This document shows, in pieces, positions 8,411-16,305 of a DNA stretch of 40,355 nt. Below the pieces are notes generated by a model. The model was not told the DNA's origin. It worked only from the letters and a program-made list of their open reading frames with translations, and did no database searches. This stretch comes from an uncultured Clostridia bacterium. GTDB taxonomy: Bacteria; Bacillota; Clostridia; Christensenellales; Pumilibacteraceae. A program made the position numbers and the translations under genes. The stretch's first letter is position 1, and each line of letters starts with the position of its first letter. The stretch is from the NCBI GenBank assembly GCA_947175335.1, contig CAMWMF010000016.1:1-40355 (forward strand). Direction: 5' to 3'.

Positions 8411-8815
8411 CTCTTCGTCTTTGTGTTTGTGAACTCCGCAGCAACCGCCCTCGCAGCAATCGTCGTCACAGTCGTCGTGGTCGTGGTTGCAATCGTCGCA
8501 GTCGCAGCAATCGCAGCCGTCGCCGAATTCCGCTTCCGCTTTGAGGTACTCGTTGAATACCGCTTCAAGCACCGCTTCGTCGGTTACGGGCTCGAACTCG
8601 TCCGTTTCCTCGTCCTTTTGCACTACCTTGAAGATGATAGCCTCGTCCTCGCCCAAACCTTCCATCGGCTCGACGGGCTGCAAAAGCGCGTAAAAATCGC
8701 CTTGATATTCCACAACCGCAACTTCGTTAAAGTCTACGGGGTTGTTCTTATCGTCGTAAAGCGTGATTACTTCTTCGTCGATAAGCTCAACGTTTTCTTC
8801 TTGATTTTCTGCCAT
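8408..8815 (-). CDS. DUF1292 family protein with Cys/His/Asp-rich tail
   Basis: 135 residues. Residues 10-92 match the DUF1292 (YrzB-like) pattern: EEVITLYDDKNNPVDF, VVEYQGDFYALLQP and an acidic IFKVV segment. Its function is not established in the family. The last 35 residues are unusual: residues 101-131 contain ten cysteines and four histidines among many aspartates (CDCCDCDDCNHDHDD, then CC-EGG-CC and HKH). This could bind metal, but no known metal-site spacing is recognised. AGGAG lies before the ATG. It follows ruvX by 21 bases, the conserved ruvX-DUF1292 neighbourhood of Bacillota, so the two are probably co-transcribed. Confidence 0.85.
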   Translation of the reverse strand: MAENQEENVELIDEEVITLYDDKNNPVDFNEVAVVEYQGDFYALLQPVEPMEGLGEDEAIIFKVVQKDEETDEFEPVTDEAVLEAVFNEYLKAEAEFGDGCDCCDCDDCNHDHDDCDDDCCEGGCCGVHKHKDEE

Positions 8816-8836
8816 GATATTACTCTCCTAATGGAT

Positions 8837-9280
8837 TTATTTATTATTGTCTATGTAGCCCTGCAAAATAACCTTTGCCGACATACTGTCGACTAATTTT
8901 GCGCGGTCGGCGGCTTTGCGTACCCCCGCCTCTATAAGCAGCTCGTCGGCTTCCACCGTGGTCAGTCGCTCGTCGAATAGCTCTACGGGCAAACCCGTCA
9001 CCTTGCCGAGGTTGCGTGCAAACGCACGCGCCCTGCCCGACTGAACGGATTCCGTGCCGTCGAGGTTGAGCGGAAGTCCTACTACTATGCGCCCGACCTC
9101 GTGATCTTTTGCTACACTTGCTACATGGTCGATGGTATTGCGCATCGATTTGGTGTGATATACGGGTAGCGGCGTAGCCAGAATGTGCAAGCTGTCGCAC
9201 ACCGCAAGTCCTACGCGTTTCAGTCCGAAATCGACGCCCAAAATTTTATCTCCGCTTTCCACCGATACATTATAACACAT
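8837..9280 (-). CDS. ruvX: Putative Holliday junction resolvase / pre-16S rRNA nuclease RuvX (YqgF)
   Basis: RNase H-fold nuclease of the YqgF family; E. coli YqgF takes part in 16S rRNA 5' maturation, while resolvase activity is the older proposal. Up to 147 residues. ILGVDFGLKRVGLAV carries the first catalytic Asp, GRIVVGLPLNLDG the central motif, and LFDERLTTVEAD the acidic pair. The start is uncertain: the ATG at 9280 lies just upstream of a perfect TATAAT (9274-9269), whereas a GTG at 9262 would lie exactly where a transcript from that -10 box begins and would give the family-like start VESGDKILGVDFG. Neither start has a clear ribosome binding site. Confidence 0.92.
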   Translation of the reverse strand: MCYNVSVESGDKILGVDFGLKRVGLAVCDSLHILATPLPVYHTKSMRNTIDHVASVAKDHEVGRIVVGLPLNLDGTESVQSGRARAFARNLGKVTGLPVELFDERLTTVEADELLIEAGVRKAADRAKLVDSMSAKVILQGYIDNNK

Positions 9281-9297
9281 AACAAAGATTTTTTACA
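9269..9297 (-). promoter_or_regulatory. Possible promoter of ruvX-DUF1292
   Basis: Perfect TATAAT at 9274-9269 with a poor -35 (TGTAAA, 9297-9292) at 17 bases. If real, transcription starts near 9262, at the GTG alternative start of ruvX, giving a leaderless message. Confidence 0.4.
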
Positions 9298-9399
9298 GCA
9301 TTTTTACAAAATTTTCTTAAAAATATTTAAACAATATCAATATCCTTTTCTGCGCATATCGCAAACGATTATTAACCATACTACTTTCAGGAGGAATGT

Positions 9400-9525
9400 A
9401 TGAGAGGTCTTTTATTGGGATTTACTATCGGCGCGATAGCAGGCGCGGTTGCGCTCAAAAAAATGGAAAACTCCAAAGTGCCCGTAAAGGCGCTTAAAGC
9501 TGCGCAGAAAAAATTAGAGGACTAA
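9400..9525 (+). CDS. Small glycine-rich membrane peptide, 41 residues
   Basis: ATG at 9400 with a full AGGAGG six bases upstream (9389-9394), the strongest ribosome binding site in the window, and a TAA at 9523. The peptide starts MRGLLLGFTIGAIAGAVAL: a short hydrophobic helix with Gly spaced every four residues (G8, G11, G15), then a basic tail of about 22 residues with seven lysines. This resembles the N-terminal part of YtxH-like small proteins, but it is too short for a family call. It stands alone on the plus strand, divergent from ruvX and convergent with the cysteine desulfurase gene. Function unknown. Confidence 0.72.
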   Translation: MRGLLLGFTIGAIAGAVALKKMENSKVPVKALKAAQKKLED

Positions 9526-9528
9526 GCG

Positions 9529-10635
9529 TTAAAAGCGCTTAACTACGGCGTTTACTATTTGCGCAGCGCAGCGCGCTTGTTCAATCGTGGTATTACGCCC
9601 GAACGAAAAGCGCACAGAGCTACCGGCATGCTCTACGCCCATTGCAAGCAGCGTTTGCGGCGGAGTTGCCGAACCCGCCGAGCAAGCGGAGCCGACCGAG
9701 CAGCACACGCCCTCGACGGACAGCGCGGTAGTAAGCCTGCCGCCGTCGATATAGCCGTTTTTACCGCGGAACACAACCGACGTTATTTCGTCAGTTTTAT
9801 TTCCACATCTTATTACTGTACCGCAATCGAGAGTATTTAGAAACTCCGACGATATTTGCGTTACGTGCGCGTTGTACTGCGTGCGTAGTGCTTTTGCTTT
9901 TTGTATCGCTTCGCCCATAGCGACGATTGCGGGAACGTTGTGCGTACCTGCGCGCAAGCCGCTCTCTTGATTGCCGCCCACCGTCAAAGGATTTAGCTTA
10001 ATCCCACGCTTTACGTACAAAAATCCGACGCCCTTAGGCGCGTAAAACTTATGACCGGACACGGCAAGCATATCCACGTCCCAGTCCTTTACGTCGATTT
10101 CAAGCGAATTTACGGCTTGCACAGCGTCGGTAAAGAACAAAACGCCTTTATCATGCGCCGCCGCCGCAAGCTCCTTTATCGGCTGAATACTGCCTACTAT
10201 ATTGTTTACAGCCATTACGCACGCAAGCGCGGTATTATCGTCAATCGCTTCGGTAAGCGCTTCGCGCGAAACTATGCCCTCGCCGTTTACCTTGATATAG
10301 CGCACGTTAGCGCCGTTGCTATTCAGCTTTTGCGCACACGCGAGCGTGGCGTCGTGTTCTATGTTCGACACGGCAAGCCCGCCGCTTACACCGCACAACG
10401 CGAGGTTTATACTTTCCGTACCGCCCGAAGTAAAATATATTTCGTCGGGGTTAGCGTTTATCGCTTCGGCGCACTGACGCCTTGCTTTTTCCACCGCCGC
10501 ATTGGCTTTTTGCCCGAGAAAATGCGCAGATGCGGGATTATAAAATACTTCGGTATAATACGGCTTTGCCGCATCGAACACTTGCTCGTCCGTCGGCGTG
10601 GTGGCGGCGTAGTCCAAATAAATAGCTTCCTTCAT
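9529..10635 (-). CDS. Cysteine desulfurase, NifS/IscS family
   Basis: PLP enzyme that takes sulfur from cysteine onto an active-site cysteine for Fe-S cluster or tRNA thiolation. 368 residues. MKEAIYLDYAATTP is the family N-terminus. TSGGTESINLAL binds PLP phosphate. SGHK at 193-196 carries the Schiff-base lysine (K196). The persulfide cysteine lies in CSVGSACSAGS, about C318. The ATG at 10635 shares ATGA with the stop of the Rrf2 gene, so the two are translationally coupled. No scaffold (nifU/iscU) or mnmA gene follows; the next gene is convergent. A role in Fe-S supply controlled by the Rrf2 protein is the natural reading. Confidence 0.94.
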   Translation of the reverse strand: MKEAIYLDYAATTPTDEQVFDAAKPYYTEVFYNPASAHFLGQKANAAVEKARRQCAEAINANPDEIYFTSGGTESINLALCGVSGGLAVSNIEHDATLACAQKLNSNGANVRYIKVNGEGIVSREALTEAIDDNTALACVMAVNNIVGSIQPIKELAAAAHDKGVLFFTDAVQAVNSLEIDVKDWDVDMLAVSGHKFYAPKGVGFLYVKRGIKLNPLTVGGNQESGLRAGTHNVPAIVAMGEAIQKAKALRTQYNAHVTQISSEFLNTLDCGTVIRCGNKTDEITSVVFRGKNGYIDGGRLTTALSVEGVCCSVGSACSAGSATPPQTLLAMGVEHAGSSVRFSFGRNTTIEQARCAAQIVNAVVKRF

Positions 10636-11051
10636 TGCGCACCGCCCGCGCCGCAATTATTGCGGTATTCGTCAATCATCTCCGCAAGCGTTACGCTGTC
10701 CAGCACCTTGTTGATTCCGTCGGTAAGCTTGTTTAATACGTTACGGTTAGGACAATACATATCGGCGCAATTACCGCACACACATGCGGGCGCGTCAAAT
10801 CCGTCGTCGAGCGCGTTAAGCATATCCCCAATCGTTATGTCTTTGGGGTCGCGCGCTAAAACGTAGCCGCCCGCCTTGCCCCTGTACGCCGTGACTATTT
10901 CGCCGCGTTTGAGCATTGCCAAAAGCTGTTCGAGATACTTTATCCCTACATCTGTTTGCTTGACGAGCTGCGACGCGCTTAGCGGCGCTTTGGATAGCGC
11001 GAGCATAAAACACAATCTCATTCCGTATGTTGCTCTCGTAGATAATCGCAT
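10632..11051 (-). CDS. Rrf2 family transcriptional regulator, probably Fe-S sensing
   Basis: 139 residues. MRLSTRATYGMRLCFMLA is the Rrf2 N-terminus, followed by a winged helix with DVGIKYLEQLLAMLKRG as recognition region and GKAGGYVLAR as wing. Four cysteines (C90, C92, C95, C100) cluster in ACVCGNCADMYC, where IscR and NsrR bind their cluster, but the spacing differs from IscR. The ATG at 11051 is chosen over the longer frame because of the family start and AGGAG eight bases upstream; the longer frame would cover the promoter. It is followed by a coupled cysteine desulfurase gene and preceded by a palindrome over the -35 box, which suggests IscR-like self-repression. Confidence 0.93.
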   Translation of the reverse strand: MRLSTRATYGMRLCFMLALSKAPLSASQLVKQTDVGIKYLEQLLAMLKRGEIVTAYRGKAGGYVLARDPKDITIGDMLNALDDGFDAPACVCGNCADMYCPNRNVLNKLTDGINKVLDSVTLAEMIDEYRNNCGAGGAQ

Positions 11052-11069
11052 ATTTATTCTCCTACTTAA

Positions 11070-11099
11070 AGCATAACAAAAAGGAACTAACTTTGTCAA
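11070..11099 (-). promoter_or_regulatory. Promoter of the rrf2-desulfurase unit
   Basis: Perfect TTGACA (11099-11094), an 18-base spacer and TATGCT (11075-11070). It starts just after the tcdA stop, so this unit is separate from the long upstream one. The -35 box sits in the centre of the palindrome at 11083-11108. Confidence 0.82.
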
Positions 11100-11108
11100 G
11101 TTAATTCC
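11083..11108. promoter_or_regulatory. Palindromic operator overlapping the -35 box
   Basis: GGAACTAACTT (11083-11093), four centre bases TGTC, then AAGTTAATTCC (11098-11108): the arms are inverted with 10 of 11 positions matching. Dimeric Rrf2 proteins bind palindromes of about this size, and a protein here would block sigma factor access. Binding by the adjacent Rrf2 protein is inference. Confidence 0.75.
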
Positions 11109-11132
11109 TATCAATCGAATAGCATTTTAAAC

Positions 11133-11816
11133 TTATAGGGATATTATCTTTTGTACAACAAAGTTTGCGAGCATTGCGCCCATAACAAGCGGCGGCGCAG
11201 CTATCGACGACGGCGTGCCGTGCTTGACGAGTGGCGGCGAAAGCGCACACACTACGTCCAGCGACTGTACACCCGCCTTTTTAAGCTCGTGCCTAAGCTT
11301 GCGAGCAAACGGGTCGTCCTTTGTCTTATATATATCGGTAACGGTAAAATCACAGCTTATACGATTGCCCGCGCCAAGTGCGGAAACGATTTTTATATTA
11401 CGCTTTATACACTCGACAATAAGCAACACCTTATTAGGCAAATCGTCGATTGCGTCTATACAATAGTCGTAACCGCCGTCTAATATTTCCGCTATATTGT
11501 CACTGTTTACAAAGTGAGAAATTGCTTTTGTGTTTACGACGGGATTTATTGCCGCCGCACGTTGCGCCGCGACAACAGCCTTGTTTTTGCCTATATCGCT
11601 TACGGTACTCAAAATTTGGCGGTTAAGGTTGCTCGGCTCGAAGTCGTCGCCATCAACAAACGTAAGACTGCCTATACCGCTACGAATCAGAACTTCCGCA
11701 GCACTGCCGCCCACGCCTCCTACGCCCACAACAAGCACTTTTGCTTTTTGTAGCCTATCAAGCCCGTCCTCGCCTATGAGCGCAGCCGTTCTTACAAACG
11801 CTTCACCAACTGCCAT
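11133..11816 (-). CDS. tcdA: tRNA threonylcarbamoyladenosine dehydratase TcdA (YgdL/CsdL)
   Basis: E1-like ATP-dependent enzyme that cyclises t6A37 of tRNA to ct6A. 227 residues. VLVVGVGGVGGSAAEVLIRSG is the nucleotide-binding loop. DFEPSNLNRQ supplies the Arg/Gln active site. YCIDAIDDLPNK and the family-specific DIYKTKDDPFARKLRHELKK separate it from MoeB/ThiF, and it lacks their zinc CxxC pairs. The ATG is three bases after the hisS stop. It is the last gene of the long leftward unit; in E. coli tcdA lies next to a desulfurase (csdA), and here the Rrf2-controlled desulfurase is the next unit. Confidence 0.92.
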   Translation of the reverse strand: MAVGEAFVRTAALIGEDGLDRLQKAKVLVVGVGGVGGSAAEVLIRSGIGSLTFVDGDDFEPSNLNRQILSTVSDIGKNKAVVAAQRAAAINPVVNTKAISHFVNSDNIAEILDGGYDYCIDAIDDLPNKVLLIVECIKRNIKIVSALGAGNRISCDFTVTDIYKTKDDPFARKLRHELKKAGVQSLDVVCALSPPLVKHGTPSSIAAPPLVMGAMLANFVVQKIISL

Positions 11817-11819
11817 AAT

Positions 11820-13052
11820 TTACAAATCTTTAATAACCGAAAGGTCTTTGGCGTTTACGCTTATAACTTCGCCGCTATTCATATTTTTAAGCGAATACAC
11901 GCCGCTACTAAGCTCGCTCTCGCCTATCGTCATAACGTAAACAAAGCCTTGACGGTCGGCGTGCTTAAACTGCGCTTTAAGACTTTTGCCCATAAGGTCG
12001 CACTCAGCCGTAACGCCCATATCGCGCAAAGTCTTTACAATTTTTACACACGTATTGCGAGCCTCGTCCGATTGCGCGGCCACGAATACTTTGGGCGGCG
12101 GATTGTCAAACTTAACTCCGTGCGCTTCCGCAGCGCTTATAAGTCGTTCAATACCGCAGCCGAACCCAACGCACGGCGTGGGTTTGCCGCCCAGCTGTTC
12201 GCAAAGTCCGTCATACCTGCCGCCGCCGAGCACCGCCATATCGCCGTCGCACAGCTCGAAAACCGTGCGCGTGTAGTAATCGAGTCCGCGCACAAGATTT
12301 TTGTCCTCGACGTATTTTATGCCGATATCGTCAAGTCCTTTAAGCACTGCCGCATGGTGCGCCTTGCAATCGTCGCAAAGATAGTCGGATATGCGCGGCG
12401 CGTTCTTGTATATCTCTTGACAAGACGGCACTTTGCAATCTAGCGTGCGAAGCGGATTTACCTCGGCACGGCGCTTGCAATCGCCGCAAATTTGGTCGTG
12501 AACACCGCTCAAAAATTCTCGTAACGCCGCGTTATACTGCGCACGGCATTTATTGCAGCCTATGCTGTTTATCTTTAACAGCAAGTCGTTAAAGCCGATC
12601 TCGCGCAAAAAGTCGTGCGCAAGGCCCAAAAGCTCCACCTCGAAGCAAGGAAGCGAGCTGCCGAAAAACTCCGCGCCGAACTGGTGATGCTCGCGGTATC
12701 TGCCCGCCTGCGGCTGTTCGTAGCGGTACACGCCCTCTATGTAAAACAGCTTTTGCGGCAACGTTTCTATAACGTTGTTTTCCAACACGGCACGAACAAC
12801 GCCCGCAGTACCCTCGGGGCGCAACGCCATTTTTCGTCCGCCCTTGTCGTCAAAGATATACATCTCTTTATTGACAATGTCGGTGCTGTCGCCGATAGAA
12901 CGCAAAAACAGCTCCGCGTGCTCGAACACAGGCGTGCGAATTTGCTTTGCGTTATATAGTGCGGCTATCTTTTTTGCCGCTTTTTCCACCGCCTGCCATT
13001 TGTACGACTCGGACGGCAGCATATCTTTTGTGCCTTTGGGTGCGTTAATCAT
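11820..13052 (-). CDS. hisS: Histidyl-tRNA synthetase
   Basis: Class II aminoacyl-tRNA synthetase. 410 residues starting MINAPKGTKDMLPSE. Motif 2 region FYIEGVYRYEQPQAGRYREHHQFGAE is present (residues around 105-130), then the HisRS-specific LVRGLDYYTRTVFE and VGFGCGIERL (motif 3), and a C-terminal anticodon-binding domain. An insertion with several CxxC pairs (CNKCRAQY, CGDCKRR, CDDCKAHH) is typical of clostridial HisRS and may bind zinc. No T-box fits in the 30-base gap behind hslU; the ribosome binding site is weak. Confidence 0.97.
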   Translation of the reverse strand: MINAPKGTKDMLPSESYKWQAVEKAAKKIAALYNAKQIRTPVFEHAELFLRSIGDSTDIVNKEMYIFDDKGGRKMALRPEGTAGVVRAVLENNVIETLPQKLFYIEGVYRYEQPQAGRYREHHQFGAEFFGSSLPCFEVELLGLAHDFLREIGFNDLLLKINSIGCNKCRAQYNAALREFLSGVHDQICGDCKRRAEVNPLRTLDCKVPSCQEIYKNAPRISDYLCDDCKAHHAAVLKGLDDIGIKYVEDKNLVRGLDYYTRTVFELCDGDMAVLGGGRYDGLCEQLGGKPTPCVGFGCGIERLISAAEAHGVKFDNPPPKVFVAAQSDEARNTCVKIVKTLRDMGVTAECDLMGKSLKAQFKHADRQGFVYVMTIGESELSSGVYSLKNMNSGEVISVNAKDLSVIKDL

Positions 13053-13082
13053 AATTTAAACTCAAAATTAAAGAATGTATTT

Positions 13083-14402
13083 TTAGAGAATATACTTTTT
13101 AAGGTCGTGTTCGGAAATCTCTTTGGCAAGATGCTCCGCAACGTATGCTTTGTCCACGTTTACGTCTATTACGGGATTGTTGCCGTCGGCATTGAAGCTG
13201 ATATCTTCCAGTAAGCTTTCCATAACGGTATGAAGTCTACGCGCGCCTATATCCTCGCCCGTTTCGTTTTCCAACACCGCTATGCGGCTCATTTCCTCGA
13301 TAGCTTCTTTCGTGAACGTAAGGTTGATATTTTCCACAGACAGCATTGCCGCATACTGGCGCGTGACCGCGTTTTCGGGCTCGGTGAATATGCGCACAAA
13401 GTCCTCGAACGAAAGCGAGTCCAAATCCACGCGTATGGGGAATCTGCCTTGAAGCTCGGGAATAAGATCGGTTACAGACGATATTTGGAATGCGCCCGAC
13501 GCGATGAACAAAATGTAGTCCGTCTTGATTGCGCCGTACTTGGTCATAACCGTGCAGCCCTCGACTATGGGCAAAATATCGCGCTGAACGCCCTCGCGCG
13601 ACACATCCATGCCGCCGCCCGAGCCTTGACGGTGCGCTATCTTGTCTATCTCGTCGATAAAGATAATGCCGTCCTCTTGCGCACGACGTACGCCCTCCGC
13701 CTTTATGGCGTCCATGTCGAGCAAGCGCTCGCTTTCCTCTTCCATAAACAGCGATACGGCTTCCTCCGCCGATACTCTGCGCTTCTTTTTGCGCTGCGGA
13801 ATAAGACTGCCTAAACTACCCAGCATTTCGCCGAGGTTTAGGTCGATAGCCACCCCGGGCATCGATTCCATTTGCGGCATACGCTCGGCAAGCTCGATTT
13901 CCACAACCGTGTTTTTAAGCCGACCGTCGTGCAGTTCTTCCAGCACCTGTGACTTAATTACGCTTTCGGGCGTTTCGCTGCTCTTTTTGCGTGCCTTTAC
14001 GATTATATCCGCCACCTTTTGCTCGGCAAACTCACGCGCCTTGTTTTCCACAACAGCCATTTGCTCTTGCTTGACAAGATGAACGGCAGTTTCGGCAAGG
14101 TCGCGTATCATCGACTCGACGTCGCGCCCGACGTAACCGACCTCGGTGTACTTGGTCGCTTCCACCTTGATAAACGGCGCGCGCATAATTTTGGCAAGGC
14201 GGCGAGCAATCTCCGTTTTACCTACGCCCGTAGGGCCTTTCATTATTATGTTTTTGGGCGTTATTTCCTCTCTTACCGACTCGGGAAGCTTGCTCCTGCG
14301 GTAACGGTTGCGCAACGCGATTGCTACGGCACGCTTTGCTTTTGTTTGACCGATGATATATCTATCCAGCTCGGCGACGATTTGCTTAGGTGTAAGCTCC
14401 AT
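13083..14402 (-). CDS. hslU: ATP-dependent protease ATPase subunit HslU (ClpY)
   Basis: AAA+ unfoldase that feeds substrates into HslV. 439 residues. The N-terminus [19 protein letters not shown], Walker A GPTGVGKTE at 56-64, Walker B IIFIDEIDKI and sensor region GEDIGARRLHT are present, with the substrate-gripping I domain between Walker A and B. The C-terminal end KKYIL inserts into HslV in known complexes. Start and hslV stop share one base (TAATG), so the two subunits are coupled. Confidence 0.97.
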   Translation of the reverse strand: MELTPKQIVAELDRYIIGQTKAKRAVAIALRNRYRRSKLPESVREEITPKNIIMKGPTGVGKTEIARRLAKIMRAPFIKVEATKYTEVGYVGRDVESMIRDLAETAVHLVKQEQMAVVENKAREFAEQKVADIIVKARKKSSETPESVIKSQVLEELHDGRLKNTVVEIELAERMPQMESMPGVAIDLNLGEMLGSLGSLIPQRKKKRRVSAEEAVSLFMEEESERLLDMDAIKAEGVRRAQEDGIIFIDEIDKIAHRQGSGGGMDVSREGVQRDILPIVEGCTVMTKYGAIKTDYILFIASGAFQISSVTDLIPELQGRFPIRVDLDSLSFEDFVRIFTEPENAVTRQYAAMLSVENINLTFTKEAIEEMSRIAVLENETGEDIGARRLHTVMESLLEDISFNADGNNPVIDVNVDKAYVAEHLAKEISEHDLKKYIL

Positions 14403-14935
14403 TACGCCACCTCCACAATGATGTTAGAATTGGTAAACACGCAAATATCGGACGCGATAAGCATTGCTTCCTTAGCGATTTGCTCGGCGTCCATATCGGT
14501 GTTGGCAAGCAAAGCTCTGCCCGCCGCCAAAGCGTAGCTGCCGCCCGAGCCTATGGCGCAAACGCCGTGTTCGGGTTCTATTACGTCGCCGCTGCCCGAC
14601 ACGATATACATTTCGTTTTTGTCGGCAACTATCATAAGCGCTTCCAGCTGGCGCAACGCCCTGTCGCCACGCCACAGCATTGCAAGCTCGACAGCGGCAC
14701 GCATAAGGTTGCCCGAATACTTGTTGAGCATTTCCTCGAACCGTTCGCTGAGCGTGAACGCGTCCGCGACAGAACCGGCAAAGCCGAGAATGACTTGACC
14801 GTTGTATACGCGGCGTACCTTTTTGGCATTGCCCTTCATTATTACTTGATTGTTTTGCGTGACCTGTCCGTCGCCGGCTATGACGGTTTTGCCGTCCTTG
14901 CGCACGCCTATAATGGTCGTTCCTTCGAGTTTCAT
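14402..14935 (-). CDS. hslV: ATP-dependent protease peptidase subunit HslV (ClpQ)
   Basis: Threonine protease, two stacked hexamers in known members. 177 residues. MKLEG precedes [21 protein letters not shown], so the catalytic threonine would be exposed by removing five residues, unlike E. coli HslV, where only Met is removed. CodW of B. subtilis also has a longer N-terminus, but with Ser; here Thr is kept. AAGGAG lies eight bases before the ATG, and a good promoter precedes it (14973-15001). Confidence 0.96.
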   Translation of the reverse strand: MKLEGTTIIGVRKDGKTVIAGDGQVTQNNQVIMKGNAKKVRRVYNGQVILGFAGSVADAFTLSERFEEMLNKYSGNLMRAAVELAMLWRGDRALRQLEALMIVADKNEMYIVSGSGDVIEPEHGVCAIGSGGSYALAAGRALLANTDMDAEQIAKEAMLIASDICVFTNSNIIVEVA

Positions 14936-14972
14936 ATTAGAATCTCCTTCACATTAATTCTATTACAGTTTA

Positions 14973-15001
14973 ATTTTATCACAATCGCGAAAGATTTACA
15001 A
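14973..15001 (-). promoter_or_regulatory. Promoter of hslV-hslU-hisS-tcdA
   Basis: TTGTAA (15001-14996), 17 bases, TAAAAT (14978-14973), in the 80-bp gap between trmFO and hslV. It would give the protease genes expression independent of the comM-topA part of the unit. No heat-shock (CIRCE) element was seen. Confidence 0.7.
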
Positions 15002-15015
15002 TTAAATTCGCGCCG

Positions 15016-16305
15016 TTAAAAGTCTATATTTTTCACCCACTCGCGCATACAAGCGTTGCTTCTGTCATAATACGCTTGTTTTCGCTCCGCTTTTTTTACT
15101 CCGTCTATCATCGGTAAAATTCCAAAGTTGGCGTTCATCGGTTGGAAATCGGAGTTGGGCGTTGTTATGTACTTCATAAGCGCGCCCAATACGGTGTTTT
15201 CAGACGGAACTACTGTATCCTTACTGCATATCAGTCTGTGCGCGTTGACTGCCGCAAGCAGTCCCGTAGCTATGCTCTCCACATACCCTTCCACACCGCA
15301 CAGCTGACCGGCAACGAATACGTTTTGTGCCGCTTTAAGCCGCAAGTCGATATTGAGCGCGCGCGGCGCGTTTACAAACGTATTGCGGTGCATAACGCCG
15401 TATCGAACGATTTCGATATTTTTCAGTGCGGGAACAAGCGAGAACACACGCTTTTGCTCGCCGAATTTCAGATTTGTTTGGAACCCTACAAGGTTGAACA
15501 GCGTGCCTTCCGCATTTTCGCGCCGAAGCTGTAACACCGCATACGGCTTGCCTGCATCACGGAAACCGACCGGACGGAGCGGCCCGAAACGCAAGGCGTC
15601 CTCGCCCCTTGCCGCCATCACCTCTACCGGCATACAGCCCTCGAACACGCCGCCCACCTTATCCACCGCGCGTTCGGAGGTGATAAGCGCATTGTAAAAT
15701 TGCAGGTATTCATCCTTAGTCATAGGACAGTTAAGGTAATCGGCGTCGCCTTTGCCGTACCGTGCGCCGAAAAACGCGCGGGAATAATCCACGCATTCGG
15801 CAGTTATGATTGGTGCTGCGGCGTCAAAAAAGTGCAACGACTGCTCGCCCGTTATTGCGCGCAACGACTCCGCCAGTCCGTCGTGACAAACAGGACCTGC
15901 GCACACTATGGTAAGCTCGTCAGTATTTATTTCGGTTACTATTTTATCTATTACGGTTATATTCTGTTGCTCGCGCACAGCTTTTGTGACCAGCTCGGAA
16001 AAACCGTCGCGATCTACTGCAAGCGCACTGCCGGCAGGCACGCTCACCTTGTGCGCGATATCCAGCAGACTGCAACCCAAAATATCCAGCTCGTTTTTAA
16101 GCGTTCCGCTTGCCGTAGTCGACACTGTGCTTTTAAGCGAGTTGGAGCAAACTATTTCGGCAAACTCCGCTTTGGAGTGCGCGGGAGAAAACCACAGCGG
16201 TTTGGCTTCGTAAAGATTAACCTTTACTCCGCGCGCTGCAAGATATAACGCCGCTTCCGAGCCCGCAAGCCCCGCACCGATTATGTTTACAGTGTTATTA
16301 GCCAT
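15016..16305 (-). CDS. trmFO: Methylenetetrahydrofolate-tRNA-(uracil54-C5)-methyltransferase TrmFO
   Basis: FAD enzyme that makes ribothymidine 54 in the T loop of tRNA with methylene-THF as carbon donor. 429 residues. VNIIGAGLAGSEAALYLA is the FAD loop. FAEIVCSNSLKS, CPMTKDEYLQFYNAL and GQLCGVEGYVESIATGL are TrmFO-specific. The ATG at 16305 overlaps topA by eight bases; a TTG two codons earlier is less likely. The position between topA and hslV is the classical Bacillota order; here the xerC gene usually found between is missing. Confidence 0.97.
   Translation of the reverse strand: MANNTVNIIGAGLAGSEAALYLAARGVKVNLYEAKPLWFSPAHSKAEFAEIVCSNSLKSTVSTTASGTLKNELDILGCSLLDIAHKVSVPAGSALAVDRDGFSELVTKAVREQQNITVIDKIVTEINTDELTIVCAGPVCHDGLAESLRAITGEQSLHFFDAAAPIITAECVDYSRAFFGARYGKGDADYLNCPMTKDEYLQFYNALITSERAVDKVGGVFEGCMPVEVMAARGEDALRFGPLRPVGFRDAGKPYAVLQLRRENAEGTLFNLVGFQTNLKFGEQKRVFSLVPALKNIEIVRYGVMHRNTFVNAPRALNIDLRLKAAQNVFVAGQLCGVEGYVESIATGLLAAVNAHRLICSKDTVVPSENTVLGALMKYITTPNSDFQPMNANFGILPMIDGVKKAERKQAYYDRSNACMREWVKNIDF

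Noticed and set aside
9354-9384. Sigma-E-like GCATATC...CATACTAC upstream of the 41-residue gene
   Set aside because: Spacer is 16 bases, the -10 fits only six of eight positions, and the predicted start would fall inside the ribosome binding site.
9523-9541. Hairpin TAAGCG/CGCTTA between the 41-residue gene and the desulfurase gene as shared terminator
   Set aside because: Only six base pairs, partly inside the stop codon and last codons of the desulfurase gene, and the T-run is distant.
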